Shown in pieces: positions 1-8,412 of a DNA stretch of 64,000 bases. Position numbers and translations under genes: made by a program. Positions within the stretch are counted from its first letter, which is position 1; each line of letters opens with the position of its first letter. A model generated the notes under the pieces. That model saw nothing but the letters and a program-made list of their open reading frames with translations. It did not search any database and had not been told where the DNA came from. Source of the stretch: Helicobacter sp. 12S02634-8 (GTDB taxonomy: Bacteria; Campylobacterota; Campylobacteria; Campylobacterales; Helicobacteraceae); assembly GCF_002272865.1 (NCBI RefSeq), contig NZ_MLAP01000004.1, positions 1-64,000 of the forward strand, read 5' to 3'.

Positions 1-622
1 GAAAAATCCCCAAAGTAGGCAAAAGCCCACTACTCACTAGACTCCTTGCTATAGAACCTCTGATGATTGCATAACCATAGTTGAGGGCAGCATTGATGGG
101 GGTGGGCTCTTTGCGAGTAAATCCCCTGCCAAAAAGAGTCTGAAAATAAATAATCGCCCCTTGTGCTTCGAGATTTTTAGAATCATTGAGTGTGACTTTT
201 TTAGAGAGTTCGAGGATTTTTTGTGCATCTTGAGGACAGAAATCTTGTGCTAGCATTGCTTGATTGTAGAGCTTTTGCTTGATAATTTCCTGCCATAAAA
301 TCGCTTGAGTCTGCTTGGATACCTTGAGCTGAAACTGCAACATTTCAGATGCCTTGTAATACCCTAGATAAGGGGTAAATACTCCATTTGGGGTGTGCGA
401 TGCATCGCAGGTAAAAAGTGCAATCTTACAATCAGCAAGCCTACTGAGCAAACTTGCTGTGATACTCACTTGAGGGCTTTCACAAATGATTGTTGCAATA
501 TCCCTTAAGGGTAAGGTGATGTCTTTGCCTCCTTGAGTGATACAAAAATTATCGTTTTTAAGACTCAATTGAGCAGGATTGGCAATAAAGATACTCCGAT
601 AAGCCTCATCGAATCCTGCCAT
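1..622 (-). CDS. cas1: Cas1, CRISPR integrase (3' part beyond the window)
   Basis: This is the N-terminal 207 codons of Cas1, the metal-dependent integrase that inserts new spacers into the CRISPR array with Cas2. The ATG at 622 lies 6 bases after the cas9 stop, so the genes are co-transcribed in the order cas9, cas1. Visible family landmarks are MAGFDEAYRSIFIANPAQLS at the start, EAQGAIIYFQTLFG with E152 as the expected first catalytic glutamate, and NAALNYGYAIIRG near the edge. The remaining catalytic His and Glu/Asp lie outside the window. No stop or frameshift is seen in the visible part. Cas2 and the array, the usual next items in a type II-C locus, would be to the left of base 1. Confidence 0.93.
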   Translation of the reverse strand, partial: MAGFDEAYRSIFIANPAQLSLKNDNFCITQGGKDITLPLRDIATIICESPQVSITASLLSRLADCKIALFTCDASHTPNGVFTPYLGYYKASEMLQFQLKVSKQTQAILWQEIIKQKLYNQAMLAQDFCPQDAQKILELSKKVTLNDSKNLEAQGAIIYFQTLFGRGFTRKEPTPINAALNYGYAIIRGSIARSLVSSGLLPTLGIF

Positions 623-628
623 CAGGGG

Positions 629-3600
629 CTACCTTTTTGTTGTTTTCAGACAGATACCTTTTCTGGGTTCAAACTCTGCTTGAGTGATCTCTCCTAGTGC
701 AAATACAATATATCTTTTGAATACCTTAAGATTTTGGATACCACTTCCAATTATCGCTCCTGATTTATCGGATTTGAAAAAACCTTTCTCCTCCTCTTTG
801 AGATGATTGCTATGGTGTTTGGCTGTTAAGCTAGCAGTGCTTGAATCTATCCCTGCATAGTAGGCATAAACACTATGGGGCATTTCTTTTTTCTGGATCT
901 CTATGAGATCGTCTTTAAATAAACTAAAACAAAACTCATAGTTCCCATCCATCTCCAGCCAATCTTTAATTACATTTTCTTTATTCTTTCCACTCACCAC
1001 TGCCTTATTGGGTAGCTTACCCACTGCAACATCATAGGTATAGATCGGCACGACATAATATTTGCCCTCATCTTTTGACTTAAAAATATCTGCTCGCACC
1101 ATTTCACCATTATCTACAATCCCTCCATTAACACTTCGTATCTTCCCTAGCTTCAAGGCTCTATTCACACCCTCTTGCCCTCCATATGCTTTAAAATATG
1201 CCTCTGGCTTGCGTATAGTTGCTTCATGGAGTGCCCCAGAAACTTTCCTCCTAGATGCCCAAGAAACAAATATTTTTTCTACTGCCTGATTGACTTGATC
1301 GCGGAATTTGTCCATAGGTATCGCAAGCTGTTTTTTTGTCTTATAATCACTACTTTGCCTCAAAGTTTCTGCTTCTTCTTTGGCTTTCTGATACCCCTTT
1401 TCTCTAAGACTCATATAATCTGCAAATGCCTTGATATTTCTAGGGGTCGCAAACGCTATAATCAGAGCATCTTCTGCGTGATGGAGATGGGTATCTCTGT
1501 CTTTGCTCCCTAGTCCCCAGTAATGTCTGAGCATACTTGTCAAACTCCCTGATAGCACGATGATATGCCTCTTTGAGCCCTTGCTCCCAGCTTTTAGTGT
1601 CATATCCTCATCTTCGCTCAAGGGCAAAAATTTTAAATATTTGCTTGTATATCCCACAACAAGGCGATTGATATGGGCTGTGTCATTGAGATTGCGTTCT
1701 AAAAAGCCCATGCGATCTCCAATATTCCTATCCTTAAAGTTCGTATTCAAAATCTTTTTTTTCACAGCCTCTGGGAGAGTTTTTATCGCGCAGATTCTCT
1801 TATACAAAGTATCCCATTTGTCTTTATCATCACCGATCCACTCATACACAGTGCGATTCTTTTTGTCTTGATTTTGTTTTGCAAACACCAAGACCTTATT
1901 ACCCAAAGAATCATCAAAGCTCCTTGAAAGCGGATAGATGTGATCGATTTGTAAAAGTTTGGGGTCTTTAAAATGCTCAATTTTAATTTTCTCACCACTA
2001 TAAAGGCAAAACTCTCCTTGCAAAAGCCATAGTTTCACCTTCAAAAGATTGCTCTTATTGGGTTCTAATCCCATCTCTTGACATCGCTTTTGGGCTTCTT
2101 GATTGCGCTTATCGTTTTGCTCTTGCTGCTTATTGATCTTATCTCTTTCTTCAAAGCTCTTGCCCACTTCACGAGTAAATTCTATATGGATTTTATGTAT
2201 ATACCCGTGCTTTTTGATAATGGCTTTGAGAACCTTGCGGTATTGGGCAATCGCACGATTGACAACAGGATTGAGGCTATTGGCAAACTCAGTGTGCTCA
2301 AGTGCAGGCAACTCTTCTTGATCTTTTTCTAGGTCCTGAGTGCTATGATGGTCCAAAGGAGCTTCTTTGATAGCTTCATCATAGCGCTTGCCCTCTAACA
2401 TCAAAGGCAAAATCTCCCCCAATGCCTTTAGGCTCAAATTGATTGTTTCTTTGAAATTCAATGGATTAAAAACGAGCTTTTCTCGCATACCTTCAGAGAT
2501 AGGGAGGTCTTGGAGCTCTTGTTTGAGGATATTTTGGGATCTATTGGATGCTATAATATTTGCAATCCTATCAACAACATCTCGCTGTAATGACTCAAAT
2601 TCCTCTGCAAAGTCACTCAAATAATCCTTGAGTTTATGGTATTTTTCAAATTTGATAAAAATCTTATTTTCTGGATCTTTCTTAGTATAATCTAGCCCTC
2701 TTGCTTGAAACTTCACCCTTTCATCAAGCTCTAAGATTTTACGCAATTTTTTATAACTCAAGCCCGTTTTAGTGGCCTTAGCCTCTTGTAAGATTTGCCC
2801 TATCAGCTCAGGAGATACATCAAATCGACACTCACCTGTAGTATTCTTGAGCTTTTTTAAGAGATTGATAATGCTAGTAGTATTGATAAATTCTTCAGCA
2901 CTATAGCAGCATTTTGAGGCTCGATTTTCTTCTTTGAAAAATGTACATTTCCCTACGACAAAGCCCTTGGGCTCTCGCACAAAAAAGGCAATTTTTTCAA
3001 ACTCATCTTGCAAGGCTTGCGTTGCTTTTTGATTGCCAAGCTCTCTTTGTGTGGCAAATAAAATCCTAACTTCGTCTTGAAGCTCTCTCCTGCCAATGGA
3101 GCACATGAACTTATCTTGATTCTTTTTCTTGTCTTTCTTTTTTCCCTCTTGCTCCTCGCTCCCGCCTTTGTTGCGGACATTTTGGTAGTGGCCCTTAGAG
3201 ATTTCCTTGCCATAAAATTCCTTGCACATCATCTCACCAATTGTTCGATAGCCTGAGTTTTGCATATACTCTTGATTCTTCCTGATGGAAGCAAGCATAG
3301 CCTGCTCTTCTTGCTTCTTTTTCTTTTCTTCTTCGTTTTTTTCTTTATCTTGTGAGTCCTCTGATTCTTCTGGCTCAATCATCTGTAAGTCGTTATAACC
3401 CCGTCTTTTTGCGATATGGATTAGCACCCTTGCAAATTCCACATCTCCCAACACCCTCTCAAGCCCCAAAGCCCTCAATTCCCAAGGGGAAAGGAAATTT
3501 TTATTTGTTGTAAAGAGCTTGGGGAGATGGTTGCCTTGGGGCAAAAAATCCTGAGCATTGATACCAAGACTTTTGGCTAGTAGATTCTTGAGTTGTGCTA

Positions 3601-3835
3601 TTCTGGCCCTTTTTCGTTTGAAGATCTTGCGCACATTTCTTGCATTTCTCCTGGGCAACGCCAAAGATGCTCCTTTATCGCCCTCTGCTTTTTTGAATAA
3701 TCTCACTCCACAATCAATAATCTTCCCTGAGTCCCTATTCTGCCCATCTTTACGCACACCATCTTCTACTTCAATCAATCCCCAACCTATCGAAGTGATA
3801 CCGATATCAAACCCTAGAATCTTGATAGTCCCCAT
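629..3835 (-). CDS. cas9: Cas9, type II-C RNA-guided DNA endonuclease
   Basis: A complete Cas9 of 1068 residues, in the size range of type II-C enzymes. All catalytic positions are present: D10 in the first RuvC motif (GFDIGITSIGWG), E552 in the second (HIEFTREVG), H632 in the HNH nuclease (IDHIYPLSRSFDD), and H786 and D789 in the third RuvC motif (HLHHAEDALIIAFA). An arginine-rich bridge helix (LPRRNARNVRKIFKRKRARI) follows RuvC-I, and the recognition lobe carries two very charged Glu/Lys stretches around residues 165-190 and 240-250. I chose the ATG at 3835 because a GGAGG sits 5 bases upstream. The in-frame TTG and ATG at 3850 and 3847 leave no such site. cas1 follows 6 bases downstream. 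The protein appears fully functional. Confidence 0.97.
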   Translation of the reverse strand: MGTIKILGFDIGITSIGWGLIEVEDGVRKDGQNRDSGKIIDCGVRLFKKAEGDKGASLALPRRNARNVRKIFKRKRARIAQLKNLLAKSLGINAQDFLPQGNHLPKLFTTNKNFLSPWELRALGLERVLGDVEFARVLIHIAKRRGYNDLQMIEPEESEDSQDKEKNEEEKKKKQEEQAMLASIRKNQEYMQNSGYRTIGEMMCKEFYGKEISKGHYQNVRNKGGSEEQEGKKKDKKKNQDKFMCSIGRRELQDEVRILFATQRELGNQKATQALQDEFEKIAFFVREPKGFVVGKCTFFKEENRASKCCYSAEEFINTTSIINLLKKLKNTTGECRFDVSPELIGQILQEAKATKTGLSYKKLRKILELDERVKFQARGLDYTKKDPENKIFIKFEKYHKLKDYLSDFAEEFESLQRDVVDRIANIIASNRSQNILKQELQDLPISEGMREKLVFNPLNFKETINLSLKALGEILPLMLEGKRYDEAIKEAPLDHHSTQDLEKDQEELPALEHTEFANSLNPVVNRAIAQYRKVLKAIIKKHGYIHKIHIEFTREVGKSFEERDKINKQQEQNDKRNQEAQKRCQEMGLEPNKSNLLKVKLWLLQGEFCLYSGEKIKIEHFKDPKLLQIDHIYPLSRSFDDSLGNKVLVFAKQNQDKKNRTVYEWIGDDKDKWDTLYKRICAIKTLPEAVKKKILNTNFKDRNIGDRMGFLERNLNDTAHINRLVVGYTSKYLKFLPLSEDEDMTLKAGSKGSKRHIIVLSGSLTSMLRHYWGLGSKDRDTHLHHAEDALIIAFATPRNIKAFADYMSLREKGYQKAKEEAETLRQSSDYKTKKQLAIPMDKFRDQVNQAVEKIFVSWASRRKVSGALHEATIRKPEAYFKAYGGQEGVNRALKLGKIRSVNGGIVDNGEMVRADIFKSKDEGKYYVVPIYTYDVAVGKLPNKAVVSGKNKENVIKDWLEMDGNYEFCFSLFKDDLIEIQKKEMPHSVYAYYAGIDSSTASLTAKHHSNHLKEEEKGFFKSDKSGAIIGSGIQNLKVFKRYIVFALGEITQAEFEPRKGICLKTTKR

Positions 3836-3888
3836 CAAAACCTCCATCAAATTTTTTACGACAAAAAATAGAAACTCTTTGCACTCAA

Positions 3889-3924
3889 ATCCCCTACAAT
3901 ATATAGATATTAGGTAGTTATAAC
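3889..3924 (-). other. Single CRISPR-repeat-like or tracrRNA anti-repeat-like sequence upstream of cas9
   Basis: Read on the minus strand from 3924, this 36-base stretch begins GTTATAACTACCT. That resembles the first 13 bases of type II-C repeats such as the Neisseria one (GTTGTAGCTCCCT). Only one copy is visible, so it is not an array. The same stretch holds a TATATT on the minus strand that could serve as the cas9 -10 element, and type II-C repeats are known to carry promoters. It could equally be a tracrRNA anti-repeat read on the plus strand, or chance in AT-rich DNA. The true repeat of this locus lies outside the window, so the comparison cannot be finished here. Confidence 0.3.
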
Positions 3925-4217
3925 GGGAAAGAATATCGGTGTCAAGATTTCGTTTAACACTGAAACAGGCAAATTAAACGACCTAAACAACACACTAGTT
4001 CAAACCCAAAAACACACCCAAAAAGCATCTAATGGTCTTTTTAAAATAAAAGAAGCCCTTGATAGCTATGCACACCCTCTACAATCTATTAGTATTGGCC
4101 AGACAGGTATCTCTAAGGCAAAATGTCAATTCCCTAGGGCACGCCATCAATGCGAGTGATAAATGGGCTTTGTCTATGCAAAAGGCAAATGCTGAAAACA
4201 CAAATACAAAATGCTGA
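3925..4217 (+). pseudogene. Frameshifted fragment resembling a phage tail tape-measure protein N-terminus
   Basis: An open frame gives TGKNIGVKISFNTETGKLND, followed by a Gln/Lys-rich helical segment and SYAHPLQSISIGQTGISKA, and stops at 4157. Near 4112-4124 the sense continues in another frame as NVNSLGHAINASDKWAFSMQ up to a stop at 4215. Two compatible halves in different frames indicate a decayed gene. The opening NIGVKISF plus heptad-rich composition is reminiscent of phage tail tape-measure proteins, but I identify it only by general resemblance. There is no start codon with a ribosome site and no other phage gene nearby, so it is probably a leftover of a lost prophage or a recombined scrap. 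Confidence 0.35.
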
Positions 4218-4284
4218 AAACCTTTATTTTCTGTGCCTTTGCTCGCCCTTGCTTTTCTTTTAACAAAATAAAAAAGGCTTTTGT

Positions 4285-4680
4285 TTCCTCTTTTTCAAAA
4301 AAGGGGTTTATCCACCCCTAACCCCTCCTTAGCCCCGAAAAAACTCTTTTTTCGGCAAATAAGGAGGGGAAGCTCGCAACCTCCTTGCTAGTTAAAAGAG
4401 GGGAAAAGCACTACTGCAATCTTGTATCCCTCTTTTAACACCACGCAAGGGCGAGCCAATAGAGCCATCCGAGGTTTTCGCCTTTCTGCCCTTACCTTTC
4501 TGCATTTGCCTTTGCGTGCAGGGGTAAAGGGGGTTTAGGGGGCGCTTCGCTAAGTCAGCCCCCTTTAGCCCCTTAATGCGTAAGCAAAAGGATTTTGCAA
4601 TCCAAAAGAGTTTTTTCGGGGCTAAGGTCTTAACCCACCCATTGTGTTAGGGGTGGTTAAACCCCTTTTTGAAAGAAAAG
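4285..4680 (+). repeat. Dispersed intergenic repeat, copy A
   Basis: Non-coding DNA made of recognisable modules that recur in opposite orientation at 25745-26025. The most conserved module, 4295-4390, is nearly identical to the reverse complement of 25924-26020. Further shared blocks are CCACGCAAGGGCGAGC (from 4441), TTTGCCTTTGCGTGCAG (from 4506) and GCTTCGCTAAGT (from 4542). In addition, 4601-4675 is a shortened inverted copy of the first module, so this copy could fold into a long imperfect stem. No open frame, transposase or target duplication is visible. It may be a non-autonomous mobile element or a structural intergenic repeat family of this genome. Confidence 0.75.
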
Positions 4681-4838
4681 AATAAAAAAGTTTTTTTGAA
4701 AAAGTCTCCAAACTCTTAAGCAAATAAAACAATCAATCAAATCCAAAAATACTTTTAAAACTCTTTTCTTAGGAGGGGATAGTTAGTTTCAGTTAAGTTT
4801 AAGTCATGATTTGCCACATAAAACAAAAGCAGAGCGTG

Positions 4839-4891
4839 TCACTTTGATTTTAAGTGTCAACTCACTTTGATTTTATATGGCGTTTTATAAT
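4839..4891 (+). promoter_or_regulatory. Promoter region with a 14-base direct repeat
   Basis: TCACTTTGATTTTA occurs at 4839-4852 and again at 4862-4875, a spacing of 23 bases or about two helical turns on the same face. It is followed by a perfect TATAAT at 4886-4891, about 64 bases before the ABC-F start codon. The arrangement suggests a promoter with tandem protein-binding sites. The regulator is unknown. The stretch 4681-4838 between the repeat element and this site shows nothing else I recognise. Confidence 0.4.
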
Positions 4892-4954
4892 ATATTCTGG
4901 GAGGAGTTTGGGTAAAATAGGATAAAAAAATCAATACTCTAAAGGAATTATCCA

Positions 4955-6559
4955 ATGCTACAAACCATCAATCTCACAATGCGATATGCGACTAAAAAGT
5001 TATTTGAAAATGTCAATATCAAGCTAGATAAAAACAAACGTTATGGTCTCATCGGGGCTAATGGAGCGGGCAAAAGCACATTTTTGAAAATACTCAGTGG
5101 TATGTATGAGCCTAGCAGTGGGGAGGTGGTGATAGAATCAGGTTTGCGATTGGGGGTGCTTGGGCAAGATCAATATGCTTTTGAAGATTTGAGCTTAAAA
5201 GATGCTGTTTTGCTAGGGAATCAACGACTTTATAAAGCCATCAAAGAAAAAGAGCAACTCTATGCAAATGGGGATTTGAGCGATACAAAGGTCAATGAGC
5301 GGCTTGGGGAGTTAGAGATTATCTGTGCTGAAGAAGACCCGATGTATGAATACGAAGTGGTGATTGAAAAGATTTTAGAAGATTTAGGATTTGAACAAGA
5401 AAGGCATTATGATTTGATGCGCTCACTCACCGGAGGGGATAAGTTTAAGATTTTGCTCGCGCAAGTGCTTTTCCCTAAGCCCGATATTTTGCTGCTTGAT
5501 GAACCGACAAATAACTTGGATCTGCACTCGATTGCTTGGCTTGAAGAAAATCTCAAGCGCCACGAGGGGACAATGGTCGTCATCAGCCACGATAGGCATT
5601 TTTTGAACGCAGTGTGCACGCATATTTTGGATATGGATTTTCACACAGTGCGAGAGTTTAGCGGGAATTATGATGATTGGTATATCGCCTCAACACTCCT
5701 TAGCAAGCGCCAAGAAGCTGAGCGCAACAAAAAACTCAAGGAAAAAGAAGAGCTAGAAACTTTTATCGCACGATTTTCTGCTAATGCTAGCAAAGCCAAG
5801 CAAGCGACCTCTCGGCAAAAGCAGCTTGAGAAACTCAATATAGAGAGTTTGGCAGTTTCAAGCAGGCGCGATCCGAGCATTGTATTCAAGCCCAAACGCA
5901 CGATCGGTAATGAAGCCTTAGAGTGTGAGGGGATATCTAAGGGCTATGATGGGGTGTGTGTGCTCCAAAATGTCAGCCTTAAGGTAATGCCTGGGGATAA
6001 AATCGCCTTGATAGGCCCTAATGGCGTGGGTAAAAGCACATTGTGTAAGATACTCATAGAAGAGCTGAGTGCAGATAGCGGGCGTGTGTCTTGGGGGGCG
6101 ACTGTGCAAAGGGGATATTTCCCTCAAAATGTGAGCGAAGAGATCAAGGGCAAGGAGAGCTTGTATGAGTGGTTGCGCGGGTTTGATAAGAAAATCGAGC
6201 CCTCAGAAATCCGTAATAGTCTTGGTCGTATGCTTTTTAGCGGGGAGGAGCAAGAAAAAAATATCGATGCTTTGAGTGGGGGAGAAAAACATCGTATGGT
6301 GCTATCAAAGCTAATGCTTGAGGGGGGGAATTTTTTGGTGCTTGATGAGCCAACGAATCATTTAGATCTTGAATCTATCATTGCGTTAGGCGAGGCGCTT
6401 TATAAATTTAGTGGTTGTGTGATTTGTGTGAGTCATGATAGAGAGCTCATCGATGCGTATGCTAATCGTATCATCGAGCTAGTCCCTAGCCCAGAGGGTG
6501 CAAAAATCATCGATTTTAAAGGTAGTTATGAAGAATATCTCCAAAGAGGGGCGCATTGA
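4955..6559 (+). CDS. ybiT: ABC-F family ATPase, YbiT-like
   Basis: A 534-residue soluble protein with two ATP-binding cassettes and no membrane segments, the ABC-F plan. These proteins act on the ribosome (translation factors, some giving antibiotic protection) rather than in transport. Cassette 1 has Walker A GANGAGKST, a variant signature SLTGGDKF and Walker B LLLDEPTNNLD. Cassette 2 has GPNGVGKST, LSGGEKHRM and LVLDEPTNHLD. The inter-cassette linker is charged and contains RFSANASKAKQATSRQKQ, very close to E. coli YbiT, which is also about 530 residues. AAAGGAATTATCCA precedes the ATG. The DUF815 ATPase starts 25 bases after the stop, so the two probably share a transcript. The exact cellular job of YbiT-type proteins is not settled. 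Confidence 0.9.
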   Translation: MLQTINLTMRYATKKLFENVNIKLDKNKRYGLIGANGAGKSTFLKILSGMYEPSSGEVVIESGLRLGVLGQDQYAFEDLSLKDAVLLGNQRLYKAIKEKEQLYANGDLSDTKVNERLGELEIICAEEDPMYEYEVVIEKILEDLGFEQERHYDLMRSLTGGDKFKILLAQVLFPKPDILLLDEPTNNLDLHSIAWLEENLKRHEGTMVVISHDRHFLNAVCTHILDMDFHTVREFSGNYDDWYIASTLLSKRQEAERNKKLKEKEELETFIARFSANASKAKQATSRQKQLEKLNIESLAVSSRRDPSIVFKPKRTIGNEALECEGISKGYDGVCVLQNVSLKVMPGDKIALIGPNGVGKSTLCKILIEELSADSGRVSWGATVQRGYFPQNVSEEIKGKESLYEWLRGFDKKIEPSEIRNSLGRMLFSGEEQEKNIDALSGGEKHRMVLSKLMLEGGNFLVLDEPTNHLDLESIIALGEALYKFSGCVICVSHDRELIDAYANRIIELVPSPEGAKIIDFKGSYEEYLQRGAH

Positions 6560-6583
6560 GATTAAAAGCATAGGAGTGGTGCG

Positions 6584-7342
6584 ATGAATTTTGAATATGA
6601 TTGGAGTATTAGCAAGGCTTGTATATTCCGTAATTACAATGGAGGTTACCTGCACAAAATCACTGATTTTGACAGAGTGGATGCTAAAAAGCTCTTGGGG
6701 CTAGACAAAGAAATTGCTACTTTGGAGAAAAATACCGAAGCGTTTTGCCGCAGAAAGGCTGCGTCAAATGCCCTTATCTGGGGAGCTAGGGGATGTGGTA
6801 AAAGCTCAATGGTCAAAGCAGTTTTTACGCGCTATCTCTATGAGCTCGATACGCCTTTGCGTGTGGTGGAGATAGACAAGGGGGATTTATGGGTCTTGCC
6901 TTTTTTGATTGATGATTTGCGCACGCATGCTTTTTGTTTTGTGGTGTATTGTGATGATCTTTCTTTTGAAGCAAGAGATCAGAGCTATAAACCTCTCAAA
7001 AGTATCTTAGAAGGGTCTTTAGAAAAGAAGCCCGATAATGTGCTGGTGTATGCGACTTCTAATCGGCGCCATCTTGTGGCTGAATATGAAAATACGCAAG
7101 AAATCCATCAAAATGATGTGTGGGACGAATTGCTCTCTTTGAGTGATCGCTTTGGGCTTTCTATGGGCGTGTATGCCTTGGGGGCAGAGGAGTATCTTTC
7201 TATCCTTGCAAGTATGTGTGCTAGCGTAGAGGAGTTTGAAGCCCTTAAAATGCCAGCGCTTAATTATGCAGGTATCAAGGGGAATCGGAGCGGTCGGAGT
7301 GCGCAGGAATTTTATCGGCTGTATCAAAATGGCTTGATTTAG
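6584..7342 (+). CDS. DUF815 family AAA-type ATPase
   Basis: 252 residues with a P-loop GARGCGKSS near residue 67, a Walker B-like FCFVVYCDDLSFE, and the hallmark VYATSNRRHLV of the DUF815 family of DnaA/DnaC-like ATPases. The opening FEYDWSISKACIFRNYNGGY also fits. The biochemical role of the family is not established. It looks like a stand-alone ATPase with no DNA-binding domain visible. It follows the ABC-F gene on the same strand and converges with the selenocysteine operon, whose last gene ends 24 bases away. Length and domain layout are normal. Confidence 0.85.
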   Translation: MNFEYDWSISKACIFRNYNGGYLHKITDFDRVDAKKLLGLDKEIATLEKNTEAFCRRKAASNALIWGARGCGKSSMVKAVFTRYLYELDTPLRVVEIDKGDLWVLPFLIDDLRTHAFCFVVYCDDLSFEARDQSYKPLKSILEGSLEKKPDNVLVYATSNRRHLVAEYENTQEIHQNDVWDELLSLSDRFGLSMGVYALGAEEYLSILASMCASVEEFEALKMPALNYAGIKGNRSGRSAQEFYRLYQNGLI

Positions 7343-7365
7343 GCTCTCAAGACTTTAAATACCCC

Positions 7366-8412
7366 TTAAATCCCTAGCACTCTGAGTTGGGAATAGCAGT
7401 ATGCTATGGTTTTGCAGAGTTTGTCAAAATCGGGAGTTTGTGTGTAGCTCACGCTGAGGAGCTCTCGAGATTCTAGCTCGCTATAGCCCATTTCTTGGAG
7501 GACAAAAGAGGGAGCAAACAAGCCATAAAGGCATTGTGCGCCATTGATACCATAGATATTTTCTAAAAGCAGGGCTTGCAAGAGGTTTCTGGCCTTGATA
7601 GAAGAAAATCTTAAAGGCAGGGCATTAGGCAGTGTATGGGCTAGAGGGGCAAAAAGCCCTATGTCTGTTTTGATGAGGGATTGGAGTGTGGTGTAAAAAA
7701 TCTCTTTGGTGTCTTGGGGGCTTGGGGCTAGGGAGCGAATACTTGTTTGGAGAGCGGCAAATAGCTTGGGGGTGCTGAGTGTTTTGGGGAATATTTCAGG
7801 TGCGATGAAATCTTTAGCAATCAAAGCCCCATGAGAGCGCAAAAGCCCTAGGGATTCCCCATTGATAAGCAGCAATGTGTGGGAGTCGATGATATCAGGG
7901 ATAGGGAGATTCAAACTCAAGGCATAGCTGATATCAGTGATGAAAATAGCATTTTTTGTGTGCTTTTGGAGGGTGGCTTTGAGGTCTTTGATGGGGTTTT
8001 GGGTGAGAATATCTTCATTGACAAAGGGGACAATCAAGCAAGTGCAGCCTTGCGCGATAGCTTCTAAGAGGGATTTGGAGGTGATGAGCCCACTTTGTTT
8101 ATCAGGGATTAGCTTATAAATGGGCTTATCAAGAAGCTTGATAGCTGCATAGCCTTGCTGGTGGGAGGAGATTGCATAAGCGATTTTATGGGTTTTGCTG
8201 ATACGCGTGAGTAGCTCTAGCCAATGTGCGCACAAAAATCCAAATGGCACGCTCATATCCCCACCAAAGAGGGCAGCTAGGGCTTTAGAATCATTTTGCA
8301 AGCTAGCAAGCTCGCTCGGATTGATGGGCGAGGGATTGGGATAGGAGGGTGCGATGAGTAGTTGGTTGGGGTGTTTTTGTGTGGGGGGATTTTGTAAAAA
8401 GTCTAATCGCAT
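7366..8412 (-). CDS. Cysteine-desulfurase-like (class V aminotransferase fold) protein lacking the PLP lysine, in the sel operon
   Basis: 348 residues, last gene of a selA-selB operon; its ATG overlaps the selB stop by 10 bases and has AAAGGAAAAGT in front. By eye it aligns along its length with NifS/IscS: PDKQSGLITSKSLLEAI matches the IscS region before the cofactor pocket, D160 in ITDISYAL matches the PLP-nitrogen aspartate, and C294 in QCLYGLFAPSFVL has the same spacing to the PSxVL motif as the persulfide cysteine of IscS. The Schiff-base segment SGHKIYGPKGIG is replaced by NGESLGLLRSHG (184-195), so the lysine is a serine. It probably cannot do normal PLP chemistry but may carry sulfur or selenium on Cys294. 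The role in selenium delivery is inference from fold and position. Confidence 0.7.
   Translation of the reverse strand: MRLDFLQNPPTQKHPNQLLIAPSYPNPSPINPSELASLQNDSKALAALFGGDMSVPFGFLCAHWLELLTRISKTHKIAYAISSHQQGYAAIKLLDKPIYKLIPDKQSGLITSKSLLEAIAQGCTCLIVPFVNEDILTQNPIKDLKATLQKHTKNAIFITDISYALSLNLPIPDIIDSHTLLLINGESLGLLRSHGALIAKDFIAPEIFPKTLSTPKLFAALQTSIRSLAPSPQDTKEIFYTTLQSLIKTDIGLFAPLAHTLPNALPLRFSSIKARNLLQALLLENIYGINGAQCLYGLFAPSFVLQEMGYSELESRELLSVSYTQTPDFDKLCKTIAYCYSQLRVLGI

Noticed and set aside
3925..4217. Calling the fragment a working small protein
   Set aside because: No start codon with a ribosome site and a clear internal frame change, so it was kept as a pseudogene fragment.
7366..8412. Annotating the sel-operon protein simply as cysteine desulfurase
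   Set aside because: The PLP lysine is replaced, so the enzymatic name would mislead.
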